Part shown: positions 32,120 to 43,369 of the stretch, in pieces
Layout of the letters: each line of letters opens with the position of its first letter
Position numbering within the stretch: the stretch's first letter is position 1
Source: Spirogloea muscicola
Taxonomy: Eukaryota > Streptophyta > Zygnematophyceae > Spirogloeales > Spirogloeaceae
Assembly: GCA_009602725.1 (NCBI GenBank)
Contig: WELB01000055.1
Location: 49,688-113,687, forward strand
Length of the DNA stretch: 64,000 bases
Reading direction: 5' to 3'
Notes under the pieces: model-generated
The model's input: the letters and a program-made list of their open reading frames with translations, nothing else
Told to the model about the DNA's origin: nothing
Databases searched by the model: none
Made by a program: the position numbers and the translations under genes

Positions 32120-32610
32120 AAAGAAGAAGTGGCTCTCCCAATTGGGGCAAGGGCTGTGAGAAGCCAGCCCGAAAAGAATTGACAAGGTTCGAAGGGGCCA
32201 AACTACGAGCTAAGCAGCGACTGCGGGGCCATGGCAGAACGGGGGAGGATGGACCACTCAATAATTACGAGTGAGGAGCCTCACATCCGACAGACAGACA
32301 GAAGAACGAGAGGAAGGCCGACCCCACGGAAGCCACCTGGGAAGCCGTGGACCCACCGAGCCGACCCGGAGACGCCGCGGTGGACCCACCAAGCCACCTG
32401 TACCCGTCGAGCCACCTGTACCCGCGGTGGATCCACCGTCCACCGGAAGGCCGGAAGCGGCTTTTCAAGCGGGGCAAGGGCTGTGAAAAATGATATGAGG
32501 AAAGGCGCTGTGAGAGAAGCGGCTCTCCCAATGGGGGCAAGGGCTGTGAAAAGCCAGCCCTGAAAGAATTGACAAAAGGTTCGAAGGGGCCAAAAGACGG
32601 GGCCCAGTTT
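32120..32610 (-). repeat. Two family B tails flanking a (CCACC)-rich stretch
   Basis: B tail with 3' region at 32123-32296, degenerate CCACCTGTACCCG-type duplications at 32330-32450, then a second B tail at 32515-32600. 32690-32840 is GA-rich low-complexity sequence. Confidence 0.6.
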
Positions 32611-33123
32611 GGAGAAGCCAGCCCGAAAAAGGTCCGAGGGCTGTCGGAGAAGGAGGCGGTGGCTCCTCCTGTGGGAGGACGAGAGAGAGCGCCACGTCAG
32701 GGGGGGAGAGGGTGGTGGAGAGAGAGAGTGGGGAGAGAGGGGGAGAAGGGGCGAGGGGGAGAGGGGAAGGAGGAGGAGAGGGGGAGAGAGAGAGCAAGCG
32801 AGCGAGCGAGCAAGCGAGCGAACGAGCAGGGAGGGGGACAAGGAGGCCCTCTAGCATTGTGGGCTGTGGCGGAGGTCGGCGGCTGTGCTGCGTGAGTGAG
32901 AGCGGCAGCTACCAGAGGTCGGCGGCTGCGCTGCGCGGCGGCTATCAAGCACGGGTTCGACGCAAAGGCATAGCCATGGCAGCAAGCTGATCTGTGAAGC
33001 TCCGGCCAGGATGCCAACCGACAAGGATGACATGGCTCGGTTGCGGTGGCAGGGGTGAGGAGGTCAGGGCACCGCCGCAGCCCTCGGTGGCGAGATCGGA
33101 GGGAGAAGGAAGACGTGTCGCCC

Positions 33124-35786
33124 ATGGGTTCTGTGGCGGCATGGCAGTGCGAGGGCCCACGGTGGCCGTGCGCACACCGGCCGGAGCGCTACAGGTGGCA
33201 GCGCAGCAACTCCCCGAGAGGGTCGTGGCCAGGAAAGCTGCAGCTGCTGGCGAGCGCCGGACCTCTGCGCTGGCTCCTGGCCGCCGCCATCGCAACCACG
33301 GTCACCTTCCTGGGCGCCATCCACCGCCGGGAGCTCGTGCAGGCCCTGTACGGTCTGATCCCCTGGTCCTCTCTCCTCTCTCCTGATGCTCTCTCGCTCG
33401 TCTCCCTCTCATAGATCTGGCTGCCTCACAATTCGAGCATCCATTGCGCGGCAGCCACTCCAGTATCATGCTGCAGAGCATCTGATGCAATTAGTTGATT
33501 TGCCCTGCATTCAATTTTCTGCAGGCAGGACGGTGGCTGGGCTGGTGCCCGACTTGTGCAGGCTGCGGGCTTCTTCGAGCAGAGTAGTGATGCGGAGGCG
33601 ACCCCTCTTGACAACATCTTCAATGGCTCCTTTGGCGGCTACGGCTACTACAAGGTCCGCGGCGGCTAGCTGCAGCTCCGCTCCTGTGCCTGCTGACGTG
33701 GCAGGTCTGGGGGAGAGGCCCTGCTGACCTGGCACTCCGCTGTGCAGGTGGGCCCGCTCCAGGTCAACCTGCGGCGCAAGGACATGGACGTGGCGTTTCT
33801 GGCCCAGCACTGGATCCCGGACGCGAAGCGCCGCCAGGTGGTGCTGGAGTGCCCTGGCCGCGCCGAGTGCCCGGCCTTCTCGTCGTGCGGCGGCAACTTC
33901 TCGGCCGTTCAGGCGTGTGCCAACAACGAGCTCACGTCGGGCCCGGCACACTACCTGCCGCCTCCGCGCAACCTCCCGCACGATTACGAGGACAAAGCGC
34001 ACCTGTACAATGACCAGTTCATCTCTCACACCTGGGTGTTTGAGAATGTCTACGTCAACGAAGCCGGCCATGTGTTCAACGAGACGCACCTCTTTGACCG
34101 CAATGGGTGCATGGCCTCTGCCGACTTCAAGTGCGTGCTGTTCACCTCCAACCTATACGCAGCCCACTGCATCCTTCCTCGCCCCTCCCTTCTTCCTCAG
34201 CTGCCACCATTGCTGCCTCCTCTTGCACGCTCGGTTAAGCCTGCTTACCAGCCCCCTCCTCCCTCACTCCCCCCTTGTTTGCTCCTGCACCTGCATAGCT
34301 TCTATGCCAATGCGACCAAGGTGTGGTACTTCCGGGACATGATGTCGGTGGCGCACTGGAATGCTGGCAACTTCTGGCACGCCGTTGTTGAGGTTCTCCC
34401 ACTCTTTGTCGCAACCGAGAAGGTCCGCGCCCACCTGCCAGGCATCCCCATTGCCCACCGCCAATGCCAGGTGTGGCGCCGGCCTCCACCCAGATTCCCT
34501 ACCTCTTCTGCAACATACCCACCCCTGCTCACAAAGTGCCCTCCTCGCTGCCCCTGCCCTTGTGCGGCCGGGCACAAGCTCCCCCTATCCTGCCTGCGGC
34601 CCCCAGCTCCCACTTGACCCTAGCTTGCCACCACTGCTGAGTTCGGTGCAGCTTGCGATGGTCGATACAATGGTGCTTGTGGACGTGCCAGTCGAGAGCC
34701 TCAACTGGTACCCGCTCCTGCCCAATGAGATCTTCCACGTGCAGCGCCTCATCCTACCAAACTATCAGGTGGGACTCGGTAGTGACCAAGTGGCATGCTC
34801 TCCTTGCATGCTGCACTCCATCTCTCCTCTCAATACCATAGTCGCCTGGCCATCTACCTCCCACCATTCCTTCCGTCAAATCAAAGCCCGGCCTTGACGA
34901 GGCTCCTTCTCCTCCACGACCGCTGGTTGGCAGACCTGCAGCCAGCCATCGAGGGCAGTGTTCTCACACCTCCGGGCTAAGTACTTCAAGCCAGACGCGC
35001 GGCGCAGCCCGCTTCGCAGTCTGAGGCCGAACAGTCACCTCCTGCCCTTATTTGGGTGAGCAGCTCACAGCTGGACTGCTCCTTGCAGCCTGCGTGCCGG
35101 AGGCCCGGCCCAACAGTTGCAATCCGACTGCCCTGCTCGCACTTTCCCCCTGCCTCAATCCTCTCGATGCCAAAAGCCCCAAATCCTCCCTCCTCCATCA
35201 TTGTGAAGGCCTGAGCTGTGGTTCGTAAAGTGACTGTTCAGACTGTATTTTCCTTCACAGTCTTGTCAAACTTTCAGCGTCCAGGCCAAGGCAGCAAGCA
35301 AGGAGTTTTACTGACATGGCCTTTGTTTGCTGCATGCGGGCCAGCCCACGGGCGACTGCGCCTGACTGGTGCGTAGTGTTGGTGAAGCGGTACTTTTCCC
35401 GACGGCTGGAGGAGACAGACGAAGTGGAAGCAGGCCTGGTGCGCATCTTTGGCGCTAGCCACGTGCGCACATTCGAGGGCGGACTGCAACCGCTGGAGGC
35501 CATGGCCTTCTTTCACAAGGTGCGGTTCATGATTGGCGTGCACGGGTCGGCCCTCACCAACATGGTATTCCAACCACGTGGGTCAGCGGTACTAGAGATC
35601 CGGCCGATCAAAGAGTGGAATACATGCTTGCACCACTTCGCGGACGCATGCGAGCTGGATTTCTACCTACTGCGGTCTACGGGCAGCCACACTACTCCGA
35701 CGTCCGTAAACGTCACTGAGCTCCTCGACCTTGTTGAACACAGTATCGCGCCACGCATCCGGAGCCCCTCCTTTGGAACAACGTAA
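33124..35786 (+). CDS. GT61-family glycosyltransferase, type II membrane protein, 7 exons
   Basis: GT61 enzymes (DUF563; plant beta-1,2-xylosyltransferases, xylan arabinosyl- and xylosyltransferases, EOGT) add pentose or GlcNAc residues in the Golgi or ER. Exons: 33124-33365, 33525-33654, 33748-34130, 34299-34470, 34652-34768, 34934-35055 and 35345-35786, summing to 535 residues. A basic cytosolic N-terminus of about 50 residues precedes a membrane anchor (LLAAAIATTVTFLGAI). Family motifs: MMSVAHWNAGNFWHAVVEVL, TCSQPSRAVFSHLRAKYF, WCVVLVKRYFSRR, VRTFEGGLQPLEAMAFFHKV and the hallmark FMIGVHGSALTNMVF near residue 450, then RGSAVLEIRP. The least certain joins are exon 1/2 (W-Q junction) and exon 6/7. 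Acceptor specificity cannot be read from sequence. No stop or shift interrupts the exons. Confidence 0.85.
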
Positions 35787-36410
35787 AGTGCAATTTTGCT
35801 GCCTGTGTGAGTCGCATTGGTGTGTATGATATTGGTAGACTCATGACGCAGGCGGTTGTACACAGCTTGGCCACAAACCCCAAGCAACAGTCACACCTTG
35901 CAAGTCGCGTGAGTGCACGCAGCTCTTGCAGCACAGCTTTTTGCTCCATGAGCGCGTATCGCAAGCTGCTCATTGCAAATTCAAAACTTCTGCCAGGTGG
36001 CAGCAGCTGCTAGTGTTTGCAATGTCTCACGAGCACCCTGTGGCAGGCTTGCTAAACAGCCAAGTTGAGGCTTTTCAGAGGAGCTGCAGGCTGCAGCTGC
36101 TCGAGATTCTTTAAATGATTGGCAAAAGCAATTGCTCTGCAGAGAGGAGAGGATTTAGTGGCGGGCTTGACAAAGGCCTGGTGGAAAGCTCCAAACAAGG
36201 CCGCCAGTGCCGACCTGACGCAGTGCCACTGGCTCTGGAGGGTGGGCGAATGGCCACAGCCGAGCACATGACACCATCATCTGGCATAATGCCCGCCGAG
36301 GCTGCATGCAAGGTTCTACTGACACGATCGCCTGCCTTTCTGACATTCCAGATTCGCCAGTGTGGGCAGCGTTCTGGGGTTCGCTTGAGAGGCAATTGCA
36401 CGCGCGTCTT
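35787..36410. other. GT61 3' flank
   Basis: No gene, RNA or repeat tail recognised. Confidence 0.35.
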
Positions 36411-36414
36411 CACG

Positions 36415-36600
36415 GGGAGAGAAGGCGCGCTGTGCGCATGAAATGAAAGCGTGGCCACTTCAAGTCAATACATTGTTCAGACAGAATCAAGTGCACAATA
36501 AACAAGGCTACATAAAAGGGGGAGGCAAAGTAGTCGACGGCATGTGACTGCTTGTTGGGCTTTCCAGCCCCTAGGACCTTGCCCACTGTTTTCTGATGTG
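36415..36600 (-). repeat. Family F 3' end
   Basis: AGAAGGCGCGCTGTGCGCAT, GAAATGAAAGCGTGGCCACT and TCAATACATTGTTCAGACAG. The related 28310-28380 and 41585-41690 copies share the TACATTGTTCAGGCA segment. Confidence 0.55.
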
Positions 36601-36713
36601 GCCCTCCCAATGTGTAGCGTTCCCGCCGTTACGGGACGCTTGACCTCGAGTTTAACGGTAACAAGTAGTATCGGTGGCGCGGACCAGTTATCTTGATTAC
36701 TCCCGCGCCCCAT

Positions 36714-36870
36714 TGACGCCAGTGACGCGTTGCGCGATGACGCGGGTGTGACGCCCTGCGCCCCAGTGACGCGCGAATGACGTGAGCGCAACTGACGCGC
36801 GTGCGAACGAGCGGGTGACGCTCGAGGTGACGCTTCGGGGTGACGCGCCTGACGGCGACGTGACGCGCAG
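36714..36870 (+). repeat. Array of twelve TGACG(C) motifs
   Basis: TGACG occurs 12 times in about 157 bases, always on the plus strand, usually as TGACGCG. Spacing is irregular (about 7-22 bases), unlike a simple satellite. TGACG is the core of bZIP (CRE/as-1) binding sites and ACGCG of MluI-type boxes. Whether it is regulatory is inference. Confidence 0.6.
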
Positions 36871-37139
36871 GCGCCGCTTTCCAGATCAGGACTCGCTCGG
36901 CGGGTTGTCACTAGACCTGCCCGTAACCAACCTTGGGCAGACCTTTTCACTGCAACCACGTCATTTCGTGCCTTTCTCCCCTGCTGCTAGGTATTCCGAC
37001 TTGGCGCTGTTGAGAAGGGGTTGCTGATGGGCTTACCGGGAATAGTAGCGACTTCGTTCGTTTGCTCAATCAGTGATGCTGGCGGGGCTCTCTTGTGTCC
37101 CTGCTATAACGTCCCCCCTGTTTGGGAGAATCAAACGGC

Positions 37140-37240
37140 ACCGGTAAGCGGCTTCACGCGCGGCTTCACGCGCGCCACACGCCAGTCACGCGCATCACGC
37201 GCCAGTCACGCGCGGCACGCGCCAGTCCCCAGGACTCGTA
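37140..37240 (-). repeat. TCACGCGC-type array
   Basis: CACGCG-containing units (TTCACGCGCG, AGTCACGCGCATCACGCGCC) recur about every 8-14 bases. Their reverse complement resembles the TGACGCG array 300 bases away. A similar GGCGCGTGCCGCGCGT tract lies at 40010-40045. Confidence 0.5.
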
Positions 37241-37308
37241 TACCATCCGTCAGGCTCGCGATCGCGAGCCCGCACATTGCGTGTCATGCGCCAGTCGTAT
37301 CGAGAAAA

Positions 37309-37740
37309 ACGCGGCCAGGTTGACTGGTGGCTGGGAGAGGCCAGCCCAAAGGAATGGACAAGGTCTGAAGGAGCCGGAGTGCTAAGTACCAAGACAGCAG
37401 CGAAGAGAGAAGGCCCGCGGTGCGCATGAAATTGAAAGGGAGGCCAATTCTAGCCTTACAAATGTCCTATTAAGTGGGTAATGATCTGGCTAAGGGGGAC
37501 ACTAAATATCCCCGAGTGAGCACATGCATATTTGACAAGCTATACTGAGGCGCCAAACCACCACCATGGAAGCCATTAGCCTGGGCTAATGCACGACCAG
37601 CACGCTGGTGTATCGCGAGTGCCTGAGAGCGCTGTAGACTCAATGATAGCCGCATTCTATAGCATGCAACGATGGCTTGCGGGACGCTAGAATGCTCTAA
37701 GCTACCCGCTCGACTACGTCGTTGGGCATCGACAAGCAAA
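37309..37740 (-). mobile_element. Family A tail plus family F LINE C-terminal copy
   Basis: A tail with long 3' region at 37309-37398, then an F copy at 37405-37740. The coding part reads VDAQRRSRAGSLEHSSVPQA, IVACYRMRLSLSLQRSQALA and HQRAGRALAQANGFHGGG, and is open. RT and most of the endonuclease are missing. Confidence 0.7.
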
Positions 37741-37879
37741 GGGGACTCTCAGTAACCTCTAGTCAGTAGATGCAACTCAGAATGCAAGTCGTATACCCAT
37801 TGTGCGGGTCCGCTCCTCCGAAGGCCGGACCTTGGGGCTTCCCTCGTCACACCCTCGGGGGAGGGGTGGCAGGTGGAAT

Positions 37880-38090
37880 GCTATAAGTAGTAGGCCGTGG
37901 CCAGACTCCTCAGTCGGACCGGTGACGCCCAGAGAGAGGCTAGCCCTGCTTGCCTGCTGCCGCAGCCGCCGCCCCAGCTCTGCTACCGCCGTCTGCTGCC
38001 CAGCCCGTCGCCGCAGTCCGTCGCTGCGGACATCGCCGGCTTTCCGCAAGTGCCACGGTTGCGCCCTATCTGGGGCCAGCTACTAATCCC
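37880..38090 (+). repeat. Family J, left arm of an inverted pair
   Basis: AGACTCCTCAGTCGGACCGG, a CTGCCGCAGCCGCCGCC tract and AAGTGCCACGGTTGCGCCC. The same order recurs inverted at 39280-39480. A TATA-like CTATAAGTAG lies at its outer edge. Confidence 0.55.
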
Positions 38091-38239
38091 ATACCCTCTC
38101 TAGAGTCGCCGCCTCCTGGTGGCGCCTCAGGGTAAGACTTCCGCTGTGCTATGTGATGCACTTGAGTGCACCGTTTGCGTTGGCGTTCCACTATGTAGGG
38201 GGGTAGTTCCTAAACCCCCTGGGTCCGACTCAATAAGGA

Positions 38240-38940
38240 CGTACTAATCCCTAACTGGGCTGGCCTTTCACAGCCACCGCTCCTCTTTCGTCATGCATGT
38301 TGTGGCTGGACATGAATTGATTGTGGGAGCTACCACCATCAACACCACCATCACTTGAAGTGCACTTCCTTGGCCCGGCCTTTCGCAGCTCTTCTTGCAA
38401 CTCAATGTGCGTCCTTCTCGAGCCTGTCTACTGACTATTATTGCTCCTTTGGCTGGAGGCCTCTTGAATGAGTCGTCTATCATGTGCGGCTGGGCCATCT
38501 TACAATTTGAGGAGCTACCACCACCACTGCCACCATTATCACTTGGTGTACATTTCTTTGGCCCGGCCATTCGCAGCTCCTCTTCCTTTATGGGCGTCTC
38601 CATCTTCTGTCGTTCTTCTTCTGCCGCAGCAGGGCTTGCTCCCTTTTGACTTGCTTCTCCAAGTTGGTCGTTCAACCGCAGCTGCCTCGGGCTGGCTTCG
38701 TCATTATTAATTTCTCTACACCAGCTATCTAACCTCGTACACCATTTTGCGGCTCTTAAGTGTTGGCATGACTGAGTGCTGCACACTGTTGCGCCGGCTT
38801 CCTCTGCTGGCGCCGTTCACTACCCAACCTTCTTGTGCAATGTGCGCTAGCCCCTCGGCCTTTGCTCCCTTTGGTGAAGTCTCTGTTCCTTTCGTTTTCC
38901 AAATCTGCTGCATATTCTGGTCGGCTAGTCAGCCACAGCC
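38240..38940 (+). repeat. Family G repeat
   Basis: It opens with GGGCTGGCCTTTCACAGCC and continues CCACCGCTCCTCTTTCGTCA and ATGCATGTTGTGGCTGGACA, then the (antisense) MAGPKKCTPSD segment with a Gly/Ser run. It is the inverse-orientation counterpart of 22060-22700. Confidence 0.65.
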
Positions 38941-39279
38941 ACTAACGCGACCAAGAACAGATGTCACAGTATTCACAGTATTCACTCCTTCTTTCTTTCA
39001 AGAATATAGCGATAGGTGCAGGCGGTAGGCAAACACTGATTTTTTGAAGTGATAGGGCACTACTCCATAGAATGTGTAACGTCCCTGTCTTCAATCACAC
39101 AGGTAGGGTCAGAACTTCCTGTTTGAGATCCGGATATAGGGTGTTTTGGAGACAACCCCCTTACAGAGTGGAACGCCAGTGCACACAGCGCACACATACG
39201 CGCACATAGCCCAGCGGAAGTCTTGCCCTGAGGCACCGCCAGAAGGCGGCGACTCGACCGAGGGTCAGCAGCTGTCCCC

Positions 39280-39480
39280 GCAAGGAGCGCAGCCATGGTA
39301 CTTATGGAGAGCCGGCGGGGCCCGCAGCGACGAGCCGCGGCGACGGACTGGGCAGCGGGCCGCAGCAGCAGAGCTGTGGCGGCGGCTGCAGGAGCAGGCA
39401 GCAGCAGGGCTGTGCCTCTCTTGGCGTCTCACGGGTCCGACTGAGGAGTCTGGCCTCGGCCTACTTCTGATAAGAGAGAA
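39280..39480 (-). repeat. Family J, right arm of an inverted pair
   Basis: Reverse complement of the 37880-38090 pattern: both translate in places to PDSSVGPV and CPxRRR, then HGCA. With 37880-38090 it brackets the family G copy. Confidence 0.55.
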
Positions 39481-39925
39481 GGCGCGCGGTGCGCTTGACG
39501 TTGAAAGTGGGGCCAATTCTTGCCTTACAAATGTCCTGTTACTTGGTAATGAGCTAGCTAAGGGGGACACAAGTGTCCCCGAGTGGGCACATGCATCTCT
39601 GACAAGCTAAGCTGAGGAGCCAAACCACCACCACGGAAGCCATTAGCCTGGGCTAATGCACGCCCAGCACGCTGGTGTATCGCAAGTACCTGGGAGCGCT
39701 GTAACGACGAAGGGCTCGCCCATTGAGGATAGGGGCTGGAAAAAGCCAGCCCAAAGAAGAATGAACTGTAAGCGTTCCATCTGCCACCCCTCCCCCGTTC
39801 TGCCATAGCCTCTTCAGGCCCCGCAGTCGCTGCTTAGCTCGTAGTTTGGCCCCTTCGAACCTTGTCAATTCTTTTCGGGCTGGCTTCTCACAGCCCTTGC
39901 CCCCATTGGGAGAGCCACTTCTTCC
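39475..39925. mobile_element. Family F copy (-), family H tail (-) and family B tail (+)
   Basis: F: 39475-39705 with GCGCGCGGTGCGCTTGACGT and the ANGFRGGG peptide. H: 39712-39765. B: 39786-39925 with the 3' region GTTCTGCCATAGCCTCTTCA and the hairpin GGGCTGGCTTCTCACAGCCC. Confidence 0.7.
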
Positions 39926-40189
39926 CCTGAGGGTGTGACGAGCGTAGCCCCCAAGGTCCTCCCCAGGAGGGGGCGGGCCTGACGAATGGGGATCCGAATC
40001 CAAGGGACTGGCGCGTGCCGCGCGTGGCGCGTGCCGCGCGTGGCCAGGGCCTCAGCCCATACTTAGCTGCACGAAGTGCAGCGTAGTTACCCATACCGTT
40101 TGGGACTCCATAAACGGTAGATACGATACGATCATGTATGATTACCGGCCCCGTTGGCACGCCCAAACGGGGGGGGAAATCACAAAAAG

Positions 40190-40815
40190 CCCTTCTGCGC
40201 TGCCCGGCTTCAACGGCGCCGGTTCGCTCGCCCCAGGTATTCCGCATGCTCCTGGCGGTCTCGTTCCAGAAAGGATGGACAAGGCCGGGAGGAGGGGTCG
40301 CGAGCTCTCGCGGGAAGCCTCTTCCAGTAGAGGGCGATGGCTGTGGTTGGCAAGCCAGAAAGAAGAATGAACAGAGAAAACAAATGGCTCTTCTAATGCA
40401 AGGCAATGGCCAGTCTTAAAGATGTACAAACAGCTCTTCCAAGAGGAGGCAGTGGCTGTGAAAGGAAGTAGCTCTCCCAATGGAGGCAAGGGCTGTGAGA
40501 AGCCAGCCCGAAAAGAATTGACAAGGTTCGAAGGGGCCAAACTACGAGCTAAGCAGCGACTGCGGGGCCTGAAGAGGCTATGGCAGAACGGGGGAGGATG
40601 GACCACTCAGTAGTTACGAGTGAGGAGCCTCACATCCGACAGACTAGCTGCCGGAAAACTATCCCCCTGACGAAAGCCGGAGGCCGCAGCGAGAGCACGG
40701 CCAGCACGCAGATGCAAGGCGTGGGCCATGGACCGCTGGAGGGAGACGGACAAGCGCATACGATACACCTGAGCCCACGAGCCAGCGGCGTTGAAGTCAG
40801 CCGGCTCACCGCGCC
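40190..40815. mobile_element. LINE C-terminal fragment (+) and family B LINE 3' end (-)
   Basis: 40195-40270 (+) is a short GFNxAGS remnant. 40466-40815 (-) is a B copy almost identical to 5215-5580, including the MAHALHLRAGRALAA and WAQVYRMRL region; it ends in a D-like hairpin (GGCTGTGAAAGGCCAGCCCA) at 40816-40836. Confidence 0.7.
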
Positions 40816-41339
40816 GGCTGTGAAAGGCCAGCCCAGAGAGATTGAACTAGGCCTAGTGTCATGAGGCGCAAAAAGCAGGATACGACTCTCCATGACTTCT
40901 GGGAATTGGACGCTCAATAATGTCAAGCCCGAAATTGCAGATCAGAAAGGACTCGAGAGCGGAAAAAGCGTCGCCATAACGGGACCCGAAGGCAGCAGCC
41001 AACGCGCGGCCTCACCGCAAGCACACAACCCGCAAGGGACGGTCAAGCATCGGCGCACGGGCAGCGGGCCCGAGCTCTTAGCCCCCCCCGTGGGTATGGT
41101 AGGAAAATTTCGTGTATTTGAAATAAAGGAAGGCCAAATGGCAAACCTGCGTAGGGGGGGGCCCACCAGGCCCCCGTTGAGGTCACCAGCCAGCTTCACA
41201 CTGACTGAAAGGATGCTGATGTGCGAGCCAATGGATGACAAGGCCAGCTCGAAATAAGATGATGTGGGTGCATCAACACGCACCCGGCAGGGCAGAGGCT
41301 GGGCCGGTTAGGGTCTCGCAGCACCACCCATCTGTGACC

Positions 41340-41470
41340 GAGAGGAGCACTTCCAAATGAGGGCAAGGGCTGCGAAAAAAAGTGGCTCTCCCAAAGGGGG
41401 GCGAGGGCTGTGGACAGAGCCCGAAATATTGCGAAAGGTCAGCCCGAAAGGACTGGACAAGAGAGGAAGC
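41340..41470 (-). repeat. Degenerate family B tails
   Basis: AAAGTGGCTCTCCCAAAGGG, GGCGAGGGCTGTGGACAGAG, then AAAGGTCAGCCCGAAAGGAC. Two incomplete tails overlap. 40840-41340 holds a family I fragment (41100-41160) and no gene. Confidence 0.5.
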
Positions 41471-41584
41471 TCTGCCGAAGGGGGCGATGGTAGTGTACGC
41501 AGAAGTTCCTCCGAAGGGAGAAGGCGGGGAGGAAGCAGTAGGGAGCCGGAGGAGCGTCGGAGTGGAGAGGAGCAGCTCTACCAA

Positions 41585-42650
41585 ACGAGAGAGAGAAGGC
41601 GCGTGGAGCGCATGAAATGAAAGGGAGGCCAATCCAAGCCAGTACAGTGTTCAGGCAGAGTCTAGTGCAAATTAAGAATGGCGACATAATACGGAGACCT
41701 TAAGTAAGGTGCCTAAGGCGACATTAGTACCCACAGGTGAGCACAAACAAATCCGACAAGCTAATTTGGGGAGCTGAGCGCCGCCACGAAAGCCGGAGGC
41801 CTGACTTAGAGCGCGCCGTGCACGTTGATGAGCCAATGCGAGCGCTGCAAACTAAGCGAAAGCCGCATTCTATAGTATGCGACTAAGGCCTGCGGGATGC
41901 TGGAGTGGCCCAAGCTGCCCCCCCGACTTCGACGACGCGCATCAACCAGCCGGGCCAGATGCTGGATCAGGGAGGACCATTTTACGCCGTAGCCTCCATA
42001 GATATCCATGGCACACAGATAAAAATGGTTCCCTCGGGGATGGTCCTGGTAGTGCCGCTCCTTGTGCTCCGCGCTGGATGTGGCCCAGCCAGACACGGTT
42101 GACGTGGGTGCGCCAGCCTTGTACGCGTCGATCAGTACCACGTCCAGGAGCAGACGAGGCCCACCACCCCGGGGGGTGGCGACCACGTCCAGGCCGCACG
42201 TATGGCTTGCCGCGCCTTGAGGAGATTGGCATGATGCCGGACACCTCTATCGCCGGATGATACCCCGCCTCTCGCACAATTCCAAACATAGTATCCCTGA
42301 GTAAGTCGTAGGAGGCAGTGCGCTCACCCCCCTCAACCCACCTCAGCATGTGCGCAGCTAGAGCGAGCTTGTCATCGGCAATATGGCCACACTCGCACTG
42401 GCGGATGCCAGCCAAGCCGGGGGGGGAAGGCCGAGGTGGTGATGGAGCCCTGTACGAAACATGTTGTCTGAGAGCCGAAGGGACTCGTGGATCGGCAGAG
42501 CATTTGCCCACTCGGACGGCGCAGCCCGAGGAGCTGATGGAAAGGAGCCGGGTGAGGCCACGTCCATCGTCCTTGAGCAGTCCCTTCAGTTCAGAGGCGG
42601 CCTGCACATCTGCAGCGTGAGTGTAATGGGCCTGCGCATTCCTGTCCATA
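41585..42650 (-). mobile_element. 5'-truncated family F LINE, C-terminal third
   Basis: From 42649 down: LKGLLKDDGRGLTRLLSIS, the CCHC knuckle (QCECGHIADDKLALAAHML), SYDLLRDTMFGIVREAGYHP, then (after a frameshift near 42190) VATPRGGGPRLLLDVVLIDA, ERHYQDHPRGNHF and AMDIYGGYGVKWSSLIQHLA. Here the KY of KxxKY is replaced (KERHY). The F 3' end is at 41585-41720. Inactive. Confidence 0.75.
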
Positions 42651-43330
42651 CAGCGTGCCCATGCCGCAAAATCTGCATGACCCTTTCAAAAGGGTGACGG
42701 CTGTGGCGCTGTGGAAGCAGTAGGTCAATTGAAGGGCGTTGCCGCGGAAGGCCGGCCGAAAGTCAGTGGACAAGGTGCGACGGGAATAAGAGGGGGCTCC
42801 TCTTTCACACGGGGCCACGGCCCTGGAAGGACCCCAGAAGAACAACTGCTCTACCCATGTAAGGCAGGGGCTGTAGATAGTCAGCCCAGAGAGTATGGAC
42901 AATACACGATTGGACACACACACAATTGGACACACAGGTCCAAAGGGCCGAAGGCACCTAATATATCACACAGCTATGCAAGAGACCACAGTGGATGGAA
43001 GCTTAGGAATCCCGACTTAGCCAGCAAGTCGGAGTACCTTGCAGCTGGAAAGGAGGCACCCCGACGAGGCCCAGAAGCAGCAGCCATAGTGCGGCCTGCA
43101 CTGCGTAAGCTAGGGAGCGTGGAAAGTGACAGGCAGCCGCCTGCGGAACACCTGGGCAAGCGACCGGGCAGCGTTGAAGCCGGGCAGCTCCTCTTGCTGA
43201 CTCTGTCGAAGAAATAGCGCTTCCAAATTGAAAGCAGTGGCTGTGAGAGGCCAGCTCAAAAGAGAGAGAGGATTGTTCATTCCCAAAGAAATGGACAAGG
43301 TCTGACAGGGCGAGGTGGCGCAATTAGCAG
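42650..43330 (-). mobile_element. Degenerate C-type LINE fragment and D tail
   Basis: A hairpin at 42860-42900 (AGGGGCTGTAGATAGTCAGCCC), a C-terminal remnant at 43015-43200 (GFNAARSLAQVFRRRLPVTF) and a D tail at 43218-43305 (TTCCAAATTGAAAGCAGTGG, CTGTGAGAGGCCAGCTCAAA). Confidence 0.5.
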
Positions 43331-43369
43331 GATGCTAAATCTCTAGGACGCCAGCAAGTAGGCTCTTAC

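Noticed and set aside
33511-34089. 192-residue minus-strand frame
   Set aside because: Antisense shadow of GT61 exons 2-3.
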